Assembly (NCBI GenBank): GCA_028722515.1
Contig: JAQYGS010000035.1
Coordinates: 1-50,022, forward strand
Direction: 5' to 3'
Source of the DNA: Clostridia bacterium
Lineage (GTDB): Bacteria > Bacillota > Clostridia > Lachnospirales > Lachnospiraceae
DNA: 50,022 bases
A program made the position numbers and the translations under genes. The notes beneath the pieces are model-generated. The model had not been told where the DNA came from, did no database searches, and worked only from the letters and a program-made list of their open reading frames with translations. This document shows, one piece after another, positions 18,952-29,919 of the stretch (its first letter is position 1; each line of letters begins with the position of its first letter).

Positions 18952-21204
18952 ATGAGGGAAACTGTTACAGGATATATTGACCATATTATTTTCAGAAATG
19001 AAGACAACGGATATACGGTCATGGTATTAAAAAATGCAAAAAAAGAGCAGGAAATTACATGTGTGGGAAATTTTCCCGTCATCAGTCAGGGCATTACCAT
19101 TGAGGCATCGGGCACATATATCCACCATCCTGTGTATGGAAAACAGTTCCAGATAGACTCTTTTGTGGAAAAAATGCAGGAGGATACAGATGCAATGGAA
19201 CGGTATCTGGGCTCCGGGGCTATCAAGGGGGTTGGCCCGGCTCTCGCCGCAAGAATTGTCCGCCATTTTGGGGAAGATACTCTGCGTATTGTAGAAGATG
19301 AGCCTGAGAGGCTGGCAGAGGTAAAAGGAATCAGTGAAAAGAAGGCAAGAGAGATCGCTGTACAGATAACAGAGAAAGCGGATATGCGTAAGGCTATGAT
19401 TTTTTTGCAGAAATATGGCATCTCTCTGAATCTTGGAGTAAAGATATACCAGAAATACAAAGATTCTGTTTATACAGTTCTGCAGGAAAATCCCTATAAA
19501 CTTGCTGAGGATATTTCCGGTGTGGGTTTTAAGATCGCTGATGAAATTGCTTCACGAATAGGAATACATACAGATTCAGACTACAGAATCCGCAGCGGGA
19601 TGTTGTATACTTTGCAGCAGGCAGCAGGAGAAGGACATACATATCTTCCCAAGGACCAGCTTTTTTTCAGATGCGCACAGCTTCTGGACATTGATGAATC
19701 CTATCTGGAAAAACACCTGATGGATATGGCCATAGAGAGAAAACTGGTTCTGAAGGAAAAAGAAGGAGAAACCATTGTTTATCCCGGCCGGTATTACAAT
19801 CTTGAACTCAATACTGCAAGAATGCTTTGTGAGCTGAATATATTATGTCCTCAGGATGAAAAGCTGGTGGAGAAAAGGATTGCTGTCATTGAAAAGGAAA
19901 CAGGAATCACTCTTGATCCATTGCAGAAAAAAGCAGTAACCCAGGCAGCCGGCCATGGATTATTTATTCTCACCGGAGGCCCAGGCACAGGAAAAACAAC
20001 CATTATAAATGCGATTATTCGCTTTTTTGAGGATGAGGGAGCTGAGCTTATGCTTGCTGCTCCTACCGGCCGTGCTGCCAAACGTATGACAGAGACCACA
20101 GGATATGAGGCACAGACAATCCACAGGATGCTGGAGCTGAACGGAGCGCCTGAAGATGAACAGGAAGGGCAGAATATAAGATTTGAAAGAAATGCACAGA
20201 ACCCTCTGGAGGCAGATGTGATCATAATAGATGAAATGTCTATGGTAGATATTAATCTTATGCATTCCCTGCTTCTTGCCATTACGGCAGGTACACGTCT
20301 GATCCTTGTAGGTGATGAAAATCAGCTTCCCAGTGTAGGGCCGGGGAATGTGCTGAGAGACATTATACATAGCGGATGCTTTCCTGTTGTGGAACTTACC
20401 CATATTTTCCGCCAGGCTTCAGAAAGCGATATTGTTGTGAATGCCCATAAGATCAACCGGGGAGAACAGGTAGAGATTACAAATAAAAGCAGGGATTTCT
20501 TTTTCCTGAAAAGATATGATGCGGATATGATCATCCGTGTGGTCATTGCACTTATTCAGGAAAAGCTTCCACGTTATGTGGGAGCAAAGCCAGGCGAGAT
20601 CCAGGTGCTGACTCCGATGAGAAAAGGCCTGCTTGGAGTGGAGCGTCTCAACAGGATTCTTCAGAGATATTTAAATCCTCCGGATGCCTCAAAAAAAGAG
20701 AAAACTGTGGGAGATCACTTTTTCCGTGAGGGAGACAAGGTAATGCAGGTGAAAAACAATTATCAGCTGGAATGGGAAATCAGAGGCAAATATGGAATAG
20801 TGACAGAGAAGGGCATGGGAGTTTTTAACGGGGATACAGGAATCCTGAAGGAAATCAATGAATTTGCCGAAACCGCTGAAATTGAGTTTGAAGACGGGCG
20901 TTTCGCATTTTATTCTTTTAAACAGCTTGAAGAACTGGAACTTGCATATGCTGTCACGATCCATAAATCACAGGGATCTGAGTATCCTGCAGTTATTCTT
21001 CCCCTTCTTTCCGGACCCAAGATGCTTCTTAACAGGAACCTTCTCTATACAGCTGTGACAAGAGCACGTAAATGTGTTACAGTAGTAGGAAGTGAAGAGA
21101 CATTTGCGGATATGATCCGCAATGACAGACAGCAGAAACGTTACAGCGGGCTGGATGAAAGAATCAGAGAGCTTGCTGAAACTATGAAGAAAGGAGAAAT
21201 TTGA
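18952..21204 (+). CDS. recD2: RecD2-type ATP-dependent DNA helicase
   Basis: MRETVTGYIDHIIFRNEDNGYTVMVL; FILTGGPGTGKTTIINAI; VIIIDEMSMVD; AVTIHKSQGSEYPAVILP. SD ggggagg precedes 18952. Confidence 0.96.
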   Translation: MRETVTGYIDHIIFRNEDNGYTVMVLKNAKKEQEITCVGNFPVISQGITIEASGTYIHHPVYGKQFQIDSFVEKMQEDTDAMERYLGSGAIKGVGPALAARIVRHFGEDTLRIVEDEPERLAEVKGISEKKAREIAVQITEKADMRKAMIFLQKYGISLNLGVKIYQKYKDSVYTVLQENPYKLAEDISGVGFKIADEIASRIGIHTDSDYRIRSGMLYTLQQAAGEGHTYLPKDQLFFRCAQLLDIDESYLEKHLMDMAIERKLVLKEKEGETIVYPGRYYNLELNTARMLCELNILCPQDEKLVEKRIAVIEKETGITLDPLQKKAVTQAAGHGLFILTGGPGTGKTTIINAIIRFFEDEGAELMLAAPTGRAAKRMTETTGYEAQTIHRMLELNGAPEDEQEGQNIRFERNAQNPLEADVIIIDEMSMVDINLMHSLLLAITAGTRLILVGDENQLPSVGPGNVLRDIIHSGCFPVVELTHIFRQASESDIVVNAHKINRGEQVEITNKSRDFFFLKRYDADMIIRVVIALIQEKLPRYVGAKPGEIQVLTPMRKGLLGVERLNRILQRYLNPPDASKKEKTVGDHFFREGDKVMQVKNNYQLEWEIRGKYGIVTEKGMGVFNGDTGILKEINEFAETAEIEFEDGRFAFYSFKQLEELELAYAVTIHKSQGSEYPAVILPLLSGPKMLLNRNLLYTAVTRARKCVTVVGSEETFADMIRNDRQQKRYSGLDERIRELAETMKKGEI

Positions 21205-21905
21205 ACCGGATTCTGAATAATGTTTTAAATATTTTATATCCCAGATGCTGCCCCATCTGCCACAGAATATTGAAGGATCAGAACAGGATGATCTGTCCGG
21301 AATGTGAAAAAAGGATTCATCCTGTGGGCCAGCCAAGATGTTATAAGTGCGGCAAACCGGTACAGAAAGGAGAATATTGTCCGGACTGCCAGCACCATCC
21401 CCACCTGTTTGAACAGGGCCGGGGAATATTTGTTTATAATGATCTGATGCGCCGTTCTCTGATTAGGTATAAATATTATGGATGCAGGGAATATGGGGAT
21501 TTTTATGCAAGATCTATGTATATTTTTGCAAAAAAAGAAATTGAAATATGGAAGCCGGATCTGATCGTTCCCGTGCCTTTGCACAGATCTAAGCTTAGAA
21601 TGCGTGGATTCAACCAGGCTGCTGATCTGGCAGTGAAACTGTCACAATATACCGGAATTCCCGCAGACACTTCACTGGTAGAAAAAATCAGAAAAACAAA
21701 ATCCCAGAAAAAACTGTCCGCCTATGAAAGAAGAAAAAATCTGGAAGAGGCATTTCGGGTAAAAAGATCACTGCCAGGGTTTACTATTCTGGTCATTGAT
21801 GATGTATACACAACAGGAAGTACTATAGATGCCATGGCGGCTTGCCTTAGAAAAAAAGGAGCAGACAAAATCTTTTTTCTTACCGTTTGTATTGGAAGGA
21901 TATAA
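21201..21905 (+). CDS. comF: ComF family phosphoribosyltransferase-like protein
   Basis: TTG start overlapping the recD2 stop; CPICHRILKDQNRMICPECEKRI...CYKCGKPV; PVPLHRSKLRMRGFNQAADLA; ILVIDDVYTTGSTIDA. Confidence 0.93.
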   Translation: MNRILNNVLNILYPRCCPICHRILKDQNRMICPECEKRIHPVGQPRCYKCGKPVQKGEYCPDCQHHPHLFEQGRGIFVYNDLMRRSLIRYKYYGCREYGDFYARSMYIFAKKEIEIWKPDLIVPVPLHRSKLRMRGFNQAADLAVKLSQYTGIPADTSLVEKIRKTKSQKKLSAYERRKNLEEAFRVKRSLPGFTILVIDDVYTTGSTIDAMAACLRKKGADKIFFLTVCIGRI

Positions 21906-21995
21906 GAAAAAACACTTTTCATCAATAACGATATATGATACAATTAATCTGTATGATTATATGGAAAACTGTATAGAGAGAATAAGGAGTTATCT

Positions 21996-22430
21996 ATGTT
22001 AAATGAAGAAAAAATAAAAGTCATGAATAAACTCGCCATGTATGAGAAAGGTGAGGGCAGGAAATATCTTCCTGTGAGCAAATATTACAGAAGCGATTAT
22101 ATCGGGCTTGCAATGATCAAGAACTTTTTCCTGGTGACCATAGGATACGTTCTTGCACTGGCGGGTGTGGGGGCATATTTTGGCAATTATCTGATGGAGA
22201 ATATCCATAAAATGGATCTGGTCACGCTTGGAATTGATATTCTGATCGGATATCTGGCAGTCCTTGTTGTTTTTTCTGTTCTGACCTATATACAGTATTC
22301 CATAAAGTACCGCCGTGCGAAGAAGAGTGTGAAGCTATATTATGAAGAACTTACGAAGCTTAACAGAATATATTCACGCGAAGAAAAAAAATCCATGTCC
22401 AGAGGAGTATCAGGAGGGTATAAGAAATGA
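21996..22430 (+). CDS. Conserved membrane protein
   Basis: 144 aa with two TM segments, SD aaggag; stop overlaps the next start (4 nt). Confidence 0.75.
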   Translation: MLNEEKIKVMNKLAMYEKGEGRKYLPVSKYYRSDYIGLAMIKNFFLVTIGYVLALAGVGAYFGNYLMENIHKMDLVTLGIDILIGYLAVLVVFSVLTYIQYSIKYRRAKKSVKLYYEELTKLNRIYSREEKKSMSRGVSGGYKK

Positions 22431-23524
22431 CAGCATTACTTGAATTAAAACAGAAAATAAAGAATATATACGGGCAGTATGAGATTTATATCCTTCCTGT
22501 ATTTCGTTTCATTCTGGCATTTGTCTATCTTCAGTGGATCAATATGAATATGGGATATATGTCCCAGCTGAACAGCATTTATCTTGTTCTTATTATTTCA
22601 CTGATCTGCTGCATTTTGCCATCCAATGTACTTATTTTTGCAGGATTTGTCTTTATGGTAGGACATTGTTATGCTCTTGGCATTGAAGTAGCCGGGTTTA
22701 TGCTGGTTCTCATAATTTTTATGATGATTTTATTTTTAAGATTCAGTGCAGGAACCAATGTTGTTCTGGTGTTCACTCCTCTTTCCTTTGGAGTGGGAGC
22801 TCCGGTACTTCTTCCAATCGGCAGCGGGCTTCTTTCCAGTGCGGTTTCTGCTCTTCCTGCAGGCTGTGGTACGATTCTATATTATTTTATCCGGTTTTTA
22901 CGTGTGCAGCGCCAGATTCTTGAGAATCCGGATGTGGCTGTTATGGACAAGCTGAAACTTCTGACTGATGGAATCGTACAGAACTGGGGAATGTGGATCA
23001 ATGTTGTAGCATTCATCGCCGTAATTCTTCTGGTTAATCTGATCCGGACGCGGTCTTTTGATTATGCATGGAGAATAGCTATTGTTGTTGGAGGCGCTGC
23101 CTATATTCTTGTGGTTCTTGCCGGCGGCTTCTGCTTTGATGTTACCATCAGAATGATACCTCTGATCATTTATACAGTAGTTTCTGTCATCATATGCCTG
23201 ATTCTGGAACTCTTCGTTTTCGGCGGAGATTATACACGAACAGAAAGACTGGAATATGAGGATGATGAGTATTACTATTATGTAAAAGCAGTACCCAAGG
23301 CATCAGTTGCCACATCTGAAAGGAGCATTAAGAAGATTAATGCGGAACCTGTACCAGAGGAAAGAAAAACTCAGGATGACGTGGCTCCTTATGCAAACCC
23401 CATTTTTCACGAAAATGCAAAACCTGTCAAACAACAGGAAGAAGCTTCGCAGGCTTTTAAGAAAGCCGATATGAATGATGTTGATTTTGAAAAAAAACTG
23501 GAAGAGTCCTTAAAAGATCTGTAA
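22427..23524 (+). CDS. Multi-TM conserved membrane protein with charged C-terminal tail
   Basis: 365 aa with multiple hydrophobic segments; coupled to the previous ORF. Confidence 0.75.
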   Translation: MTALLELKQKIKNIYGQYEIYILPVFRFILAFVYLQWINMNMGYMSQLNSIYLVLIISLICCILPSNVLIFAGFVFMVGHCYALGIEVAGFMLVLIIFMMILFLRFSAGTNVVLVFTPLSFGVGAPVLLPIGSGLLSSAVSALPAGCGTILYYFIRFLRVQRQILENPDVAVMDKLKLLTDGIVQNWGMWINVVAFIAVILLVNLIRTRSFDYAWRIAIVVGGAAYILVVLAGGFCFDVTIRMIPLIIYTVVSVIICLILELFVFGGDYTRTERLEYEDDEYYYYVKAVPKASVATSERSIKKINAEPVPEERKTQDDVAPYANPIFHENAKPVKQQEEASQAFKKADMNDVDFEKKLEESLKDL

Positions 23525-23554
23525 TCTTTTGGGCTCGGAGGAAAGGAGAACATT

Positions 23555-24445
23555 ATGCAGGATATTACGGGAAGAATGCTGGAACTTTTACCTAATATAT
23601 CATTCCCGAGAATCGGCATTATAGACATTATACAGATTGCACTGATTGCATTTTTTGTATATCAGTTTATGGTGTGGATCAAATATACGCATGCCTATAC
23701 ACTTCTGAAAGGCATACTGGTGGTTCTCCTGTTTATATTTATTGCCTATATCTTTAAGATGAATACCATTTTGTGGATCTTTTCCAATCTGGCAAGTACA
23801 CTGATCGTTGGAGTTATCGTCATATTTCAGCCGGAACTGCGTAAAGTCCTGGAACAGCTTGGACAGAAAAAAATCATGTCTGCCTTGTTTCCTTTTGACG
23901 CAGGCAAGGAGGTAAAGGAGAGATTCACGGATAAGACCATCAGTGAGCTGATAAAGGCCTGTTTTGATATGGGAGAGGTGAAGACAGGAGCCCTTATTGT
24001 GATCGAACAGGATGAGATGCTGAACGATTATATCCGTACGGGAATCAATCTGGATGCAATTCTTACCAGCCAGCTTCTGATCAATATTTTTGAACATAAC
24101 ACACCTCTTCATGATGGGGCAGTTATAGTGAGAGGAAACAGGATCGTAGCAGCAACATGTTATCTTCCCTTATCAGATAATATGGAGCTGAGCAAGCAGC
24201 TGGGAACCCGTCACCGGGCAGGGGTTGGAATCAGTGAACAGACGGATTCTGTAACCATTATTGTTTCGGAGGAAACAGGCCAGGTATCTGTTGCCCAGAG
24301 AGGAAAGCTGATCAGAGGAGTAAACAGTGCCAAACTCCGTGAGATTCTTATCAGGGCGCAGAATAAGCAGGTGGTAGATAACAGCAAACTTCGATATTTA
24401 CTGAAAGGAAGAATGAAGCATGAAGAAGAGAAAACTGACAGATAA
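23555..24445 (+). CDS. cdaA: Diadenylate cyclase CdaA
   Basis: Three TM segments then the DAC domain: TPLHDGAVIVRGNRIVAATCYLPLSD and LGTRHRAGVGISEQTDSVTIIVSEETGQVSVAQRGKL. Confidence 0.96.
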   Translation: MQDITGRMLELLPNISFPRIGIIDIIQIALIAFFVYQFMVWIKYTHAYTLLKGILVVLLFIFIAYIFKMNTILWIFSNLASTLIVGVIVIFQPELRKVLEQLGQKKIMSALFPFDAGKEVKERFTDKTISELIKACFDMGEVKTGALIVIEQDEMLNDYIRTGINLDAILTSQLLINIFEHNTPLHDGAVIVRGNRIVAATCYLPLSDNMELSKQLGTRHRAGVGISEQTDSVTIIVSEETGQVSVAQRGKLIRGVNSAKLREILIRAQNKQVVDNSKLRYLLKGRMKHEEEKTDR

Positions 24446-25724
24446 TATTCCTCTTAAGATCATGTCTGTTGCTGTTGCTGTTATGTTATGGCTGATTGTG
24501 GTTAATATTGATAATCCTGTAGATACCAATTACTATACGATTACCAATGTGGAATTAAAGAATAAAGAATATGTAGAATCTTCTGACACCATAGGCAAAA
24601 TGTGTATGCCGGAAGAGAATCAGGATACGGTCCGGGTTGCAATTACCGCAGATAAGAAGACAAGGGATAAGATCAGGGTTACAGATATTACTGCCTTTGC
24701 AGATCTGCAGCAGGCAGTAAGTCTTGATACCAATCCGGTTATGGTTCCGATTACAGTAACCTGTCCGGGAATTGCACCGGGCGATATTAAAGTTACGCCT
24801 CAGAATCTCAGTGTTCATCTTGATGAGAAAGAGACACAGGAGTTTGTAATTAATGTGACAAAAGGAGATACCAAGCCGGGCAAAGATTATGAAGTTGGAA
24901 GCCTGACTGCCAATCCGGAGAAAGTCAGGATTACAGGTCCTAAATCTCTGATCAATAAAATTGATAAGGTAAATGCTGCAGTTGAATTGAGCGGTAATAC
25001 TCAGGACTTTTCTAAAGAGGTTAACCTGACGATTATTGATAAAAATCAGGAAGCTTTGACCGATTCTGAGATGAATTCTCTTAGAATTGAGAATAATGCC
25101 AAAGCGGAAGTAACTGCCAGATTGTGGAAGATACGTAAAGGCATAAAAATATCGGCCGGTTATGTGGGAAATCCTGCCGAAGGATTTCAGGTTGGATCAG
25201 TGAAAACGATACCGGATACCATAAGTCTGGCCGGCAGCACAGAAGCTCTGGATAATCTTGCACAGAATGATAATACTATTATCATTCCATCGGATAGCAT
25301 AGATATTTCAGGAGAGTCAGATGATGTGGAGAAGAAGATCAATATCACCGAACTTCTGCCTGAAAATGTGAAGCTGACCAGTGATTCCAGCGAAGATATC
25401 TGGGTAACTGTCAGTATTCTTCCTCAGGGAAGTGCAGAATTTAATTATCCAACCAAAGAAATTCAGGTGAACAATAAACCTGATGATCTTCAGGTTACTT
25501 TTGAGATGGCTCAGATCGAACTTCGTATCAAATCGAAAAATGATGATATGGACAATCTGAACATATCCAGAGATGTGAAGGTTTCTATTGATCTGAAGGA
25601 TAAGCATGAGGGAAATTATGAAGTGCCTGTCCAGGTTGTTCTTCCAGAGGGCTTTGAGCTGGTAGATGACGTGAATACGGAAGTTGTGATTTCCTCAGGC
25701 ACTCCGGCGAAAGAGAGTAAGTAA
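24420..25724 (+). CDS. cdaR: YbbR-like regulator CdaR
   Basis: N-terminal TM NIPLKIMSVAVAVMLWLIVVNIDNP and repeated YbbR domains; overlaps the cdaA 3' end. Confidence 0.93.
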   Translation: MKKRKLTDNIPLKIMSVAVAVMLWLIVVNIDNPVDTNYYTITNVELKNKEYVESSDTIGKMCMPEENQDTVRVAITADKKTRDKIRVTDITAFADLQQAVSLDTNPVMVPITVTCPGIAPGDIKVTPQNLSVHLDEKETQEFVINVTKGDTKPGKDYEVGSLTANPEKVRITGPKSLINKIDKVNAAVELSGNTQDFSKEVNLTIIDKNQEALTDSEMNSLRIENNAKAEVTARLWKIRKGIKISAGYVGNPAEGFQVGSVKTIPDTISLAGSTEALDNLAQNDNTIIIPSDSIDISGESDDVEKKINITELLPENVKLTSDSSEDIWVTVSILPQGSAEFNYPTKEIQVNNKPDDLQVTFEMAQIELRIKSKNDDMDNLNISRDVKVSIDLKDKHEGNYEVPVQVVLPEGFELVDDVNTEVVISSGTPAKESK

Positions 25725-25739
25725 TAAGGGGTAAATAAA

Positions 25740-26003
25740 ATGGTAAGCAAAAAGGTTATTGTAAATAATCCTTCAGGTCTGCATTTAAGGCCTGCAGGAA
25801 TTCTCTGCAATGAAGCAATGAATTATCAGTCATTGATCACATTTTCATATAAAGGCGGATCAGCAAATGCGAAGAGTGTGTTAAGTGTTCTTGGTGCCTG
25901 CGTAAAGTGTGGGGATGAGATTGAACTTGTATGTGAGGGAATTGATGAGGATAAAGCTCTGAATGCACTTGTAAAAATAATAGAAGATGGTTTAGGAGAA
26001 TAA
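25740..26003 (+). CDS. ptsH: HPr-family phosphocarrier protein
   Basis: VIVNNPSGLHLRPAGILCNEA (His-Leu-Arg-Pro active site), SANAKSVLSVLGACVKCGDEIEL; 87 aa. Confidence 0.9.
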   Translation: MVSKKVIVNNPSGLHLRPAGILCNEAMNYQSLITFSYKGGSANAKSVLSVLGACVKCGDEIELVCEGIDEDKALNALVKIIEDGLGE

Positions 26004-26018
26004 GAAGGGGAGATTATT

Positions 26019-28412
26019 ATGAAAAAGAAAATGGTTGCTCTGATGCTGGGGCTTACTCTGTGTTTTGGGCCTGCTGCTGAAGCAGGAGCAGAAACATTTG
26101 GAACACCTGAAGATCCGGATGCAGCAGTTGTTCAGATAGCATCAGATGAGATGGAAGATGCCTTCTCAACAGGTGAACTTCAGACAGGTGAAGAAGAGGC
26201 CGGGGAGGCTCAGATAAATGAACCTGAAGCTCAGAATATAACAGAAGAACAGGGATTTTCTGCAGGAACAGAAAATTCTGTGACAGACGAAGCTGCACAG
26301 GAGCAGAATGCGGACACGGCAGATTCCATACATGTAAAGTCAGAAGACTGGGTGTCTGAGAATAATTCTTATAAGCTTCGCCGGGCTTCTTCTGTTCAGG
26401 GGACAACTCCGGGTACAGGCTCTGTGGATGGATATTATACTTTGGCAGATGGTGTTCTTAAGATTACAACACAGCATCAGGGCAGAGAATACACAGGTTA
26501 TTATCTGTTTGACGAGAACGGTTATATGGTAACAGGACAGGCAATGGTACCTCTTAAGTCGGACAGTACTGATGAAACAGAAGTGCAGGAATATTTCACT
26601 CCGATTGAAAAAGCAGTTCTTTACCCGGAATTTCAGGGAGAGGCAGTCGCTCCATATAATTCAGATCTGGGTAAGCAGAAACGGAATCAGTGGATATGGA
26701 CCGGAACAGTATTTCAGTTTTATGATGCCACCGGAGCCTTCTGCCCCGTTGAACAGCTTCAGCAGCAATATCAGCAGCAGGGCACTTATAAGGGCTATAT
26801 TAAGATTGAAAATGATTATTACTATCTTAAGGAAGACGGCACTCCGTTAACCGGAGATATTGAGATTACTGCAGGTAATGAAACAAATCTGTATTATTTT
26901 CAGCCTGAGCCGGGTAAAGATGGAATCCCGGGAAAAATGTTCCACAAAGGATGGAGATGCATAAAGACAGCTGCAGGAGAGCGATGGCTGTATTATAATC
27001 AGGGAGTTACCAATCCTTCAGATATCGGAAAATATTATAAGAGAGGAATCACGGCAACTGTACTTGATAAGAAAATCAAAGGAAATGATACATATTTAAT
27101 TGATTCTAAGGGTTATATCCTGAAGAATACAATGAAGAAGGCTGCCAATGGTGCATACTACTGTACAGACAAACGAGGTGTAATTTATAAAAATAAACTG
27201 GTGAAGTACTCAGGCGCCAGATATTATTTTGACTCCAAGGGAAAGAGAGCTGCATGGCAGAACAGATGGGCGAAATGTACAGGGGCAGGAAACCATTATT
27301 ATTATTTTGGAAAAACTCCTGGGAAAGTCTCCGAGAAAAAAGGATGGCAGAAGGTTTGCGATCCAAACGGAAAATTTATCGGATGGTATTATTTTGATTC
27401 CAATGGAAACCATTATACAAATAAGCTTACTTCAGAAGGTTATTATTTTACACCTGATGGAAAACTGGCCAGTGGGTTGCAGACGATAAAAGGAAAGAAA
27501 TATATTTTTGAAACATCCACTTCCTCAGAACGTAAAGGAAAAATGTATAAAAATAATATGGTACGTTATAAAAAGAAGTGGTATTTTGCATCAAAAAGCG
27601 GACCTCTTATTAAAAGCGGGTGGAAGAATTATAACGGAAACTGGTATTATATTAAAAATTATGAAGTTCTTACTAACAGCTTCATAAAGAGAAACGGTGT
27701 CAATGGATATGTAGATTCTAAAGGAAAATATACAACCGGATGGGTTGTTGTAAGCAATGCCCAGAATCTTGTCCGTTATATAAATCCAGATGGAAAAGGC
27801 AAAGCTAAAGACGGATACGTAAGAAATGACAGCAAGATCATAGATGGAACCCGGTATTTCTTTGATAAAAATGGTTACAGAATTACAGATCTGACAAGCA
27901 GATTCACAGGTCCATACTTTATACGGGTTGACAAAACAAATGGAGTTGCAACAGTATATACAGACAGCACCATGGTTACACCTGTCAAGACTATTCGTGT
28001 TTCTGTAGGACTTCCAGGTACGCCAACCCCGGATGGATATTATAAACTGAAAAGTGAATACAGATGGCAGCCTCTTATGGGACCTTCCTGGGGACAGTAC
28101 GGAACTCATGTGGAAGGCGCCGGACAGGGAGGAATCTATTTCCATTCTGTAGCATGCTCTCAGCCTAATTCTTATAATCTTCCTTCTGGAGAATATAATA
28201 AACTGGGCAGTCCGGCATCTCATGGATGTATTCGGACCTGTGTGGCTGATGCCAAATGGATTTATGAGCACTGCAATGGAGCAACCGTTTATATAATGAG
28301 CGGCCCATATATCAGTGAAGACGTATTTAAAGGACCTCTTGGGAAGAAGCCGCTGACACCTCTGCGTGGATCTGGAAGATTTGACCCGACAGACCCGGCA
28401 GTAAATCAATAA
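26019..28412 (+). CDS. Secreted L,D-transpeptidase (YkuD) with cell-wall-binding repeats
   Basis: Signal peptide MKKKMVALMLGLTLCFGPAAEAGA; many Y/G/W repeats (YYFDSNGNHYTNKL etc.); C-terminal SPASHGCIRTCVADAKWIYEHC. Confidence 0.92.
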   Translation: MKKKMVALMLGLTLCFGPAAEAGAETFGTPEDPDAAVVQIASDEMEDAFSTGELQTGEEEAGEAQINEPEAQNITEEQGFSAGTENSVTDEAAQEQNADTADSIHVKSEDWVSENNSYKLRRASSVQGTTPGTGSVDGYYTLADGVLKITTQHQGREYTGYYLFDENGYMVTGQAMVPLKSDSTDETEVQEYFTPIEKAVLYPEFQGEAVAPYNSDLGKQKRNQWIWTGTVFQFYDATGAFCPVEQLQQQYQQQGTYKGYIKIENDYYYLKEDGTPLTGDIEITAGNETNLYYFQPEPGKDGIPGKMFHKGWRCIKTAAGERWLYYNQGVTNPSDIGKYYKRGITATVLDKKIKGNDTYLIDSKGYILKNTMKKAANGAYYCTDKRGVIYKNKLVKYSGARYYFDSKGKRAAWQNRWAKCTGAGNHYYYFGKTPGKVSEKKGWQKVCDPNGKFIGWYYFDSNGNHYTNKLTSEGYYFTPDGKLASGLQTIKGKKYIFETSTSSERKGKMYKNNMVRYKKKWYFASKSGPLIKSGWKNYNGNWYYIKNYEVLTNSFIKRNGVNGYVDSKGKYTTGWVVVSNAQNLVRYINPDGKGKAKDGYVRNDSKIIDGTRYFFDKNGYRITDLTSRFTGPYFIRVDKTNGVATVYTDSTMVTPVKTIRVSVGLPGTPTPDGYYKLKSEYRWQPLMGPSWGQYGTHVEGAGQGGIYFHSVACSQPNSYNLPSGEYNKLGSPASHGCIRTCVADAKWIYEHCNGATVYIMSGPYISEDVFKGPLGKKPLTPLRGSGRFDPTDPAVNQ

Positions 28413-28414
28413 AC

Positions 28415-28455
28415 AGATAAGAAGCGCTCTGGATTCTTTTTCAGGGCGCTAATTA
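28415..28455 (+). terminator. Terminator-like hairpin
   Basis: agcgctctgg-attctttttc-agggcgct, no strong T-run. Confidence 0.4.
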
Positions 28456-28476
28456 TTAGTATTATGGGAGAAAAAT

Positions 28477-29895
28477 ATGATGAAAAATAAAAGAAAACCG
28501 ACAGGATGGTCATCTGTTATAAAATTGGTGCTGGGGATATTTATTGGATGCCTGGTTATGTTTTCAGTGCCTGTTTTGGCAAATCAGCATTATGACCGTC
28601 GTCTGACAGTAGCTGAGGAAGAGCAGCAGGCTCCTGCTTTTGCATCGGCTTTTTCATCAGGATCAGAAAGTGAAACCAGTACAGTTAACAAGAATGCATG
28701 GAAAAAGATCAAAGGAGTCTGTTATAACGGAAGCGGTGTAAAAATACCCGGAGCCATTACAAGAGGAATTGATGTTTCCGAATGGCAGGAAAAAATAGAC
28801 TGGAAAAAAGTAAAAAGTGCAGGAATTGATTTTGCATTCGTACGTGTGGCTCATGGCCTGAAACATTTGGATACATATTATGATTATAATATGAAAAAAG
28901 CAGAGGAAGCCGGTGTGCCGGTGGGAACCTATATATACAGTACTGCAACCTCAACAAAGGATGCATTGAAGGAAGCACAGCTTGTGATCAAAAAAATGAA
29001 GGGGTATAAAGTATCATACCCTGTGGTTTATGACCTGGAATATCCAGGCGCACAGAAGCTTTCTTCCACCGCAAGATCAAAAATGGCTCTTACATTCTGT
29101 AATGAAGTACGCAAGGCAGGATATTATCCAATGATCTACTGCAATACATACTGGTATGATAACTATATAGACTGGGAGATTTTGTCCGGTATTGATGTGT
29201 GGATCGCAAGGTACGGAGATACCATACAGGCACCTGTAGTTTCGAAATATGAATATACCATATGGCAGGCTACAGATGGAAACACAGAAAATGGTCTTAA
29301 CAGTACAAGAGGTCTGATACCGGGAATTCCTTCTGGCAATGATGTGGATATTAATTTTGGCTATGTGGATTATACAAAAAAAATAACACCACGCTTTAAT
29401 GCAAAGTCTTCTTATGTCCCCTCATCCAAGCCGGACAGCACTGAAAATAAGGAACCCCAGAATCAGAAATCAGGATGGCAGACAGAAAATGGTAATACAT
29501 ATTATTATGTTAATAACAGAAAAGTGACAGGTCTGCAGAAAATTAAAGAAAAACTGTATTATTTTAATGAAAAAACCGGGATCTTGTATAAAAATGAGAA
29601 GATTATCACTTCAAAAGGAGATATTTATTATGCGAATTCCAAAGGGGTCTGCTATAATAATGGTTTCCAGAAAATAAAAGAAAGTGGAACATCACATACA
29701 TATTACTTCCAGAAAAATGGAAAAGCTTATAAAGGATGGTTGACACTGAATGGTAAAAAGTATTATTTTTATAAAGGTCAGTCAAAAATGTCCGGTATCA
29801 GGGCAGAAAACATTACACTTACAAGTTCCAAAAATGTGGTATCGGTATTTGACAAAAATGGTGTATGCATAAAACAGACAACACTGAAAAAATAA
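28477..29895 (+). CDS. GH25-family lysozyme with C-terminal cell-wall-binding repeats
   Basis: GAITRGIDVSEWQEKIDWKKVKSAGIDFAFVRVAHG; PVVYDLEYPG; YPMIYCNTYWYDNYID; C-terminal YYYVNN/YYFNE repeats. Confidence 0.93.
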   Translation: MMKNKRKPTGWSSVIKLVLGIFIGCLVMFSVPVLANQHYDRRLTVAEEEQQAPAFASAFSSGSESETSTVNKNAWKKIKGVCYNGSGVKIPGAITRGIDVSEWQEKIDWKKVKSAGIDFAFVRVAHGLKHLDTYYDYNMKKAEEAGVPVGTYIYSTATSTKDALKEAQLVIKKMKGYKVSYPVVYDLEYPGAQKLSSTARSKMALTFCNEVRKAGYYPMIYCNTYWYDNYIDWEILSGIDVWIARYGDTIQAPVVSKYEYTIWQATDGNTENGLNSTRGLIPGIPSGNDVDINFGYVDYTKKITPRFNAKSSYVPSSKPDSTENKEPQNQKSGWQTENGNTYYYVNNRKVTGLQKIKEKLYYFNEKTGILYKNEKIITSKGDIYYANSKGVCYNNGFQKIKESGTSHTYYFQKNGKAYKGWLTLNGKKYYFYKGQSKMSGIRAENITLTSSKNVVSVFDKNGVCIKQTTLKK

Positions 29896-29919
29896 AAATA
29901 CAGGAAAGAGGAGCAGAAA

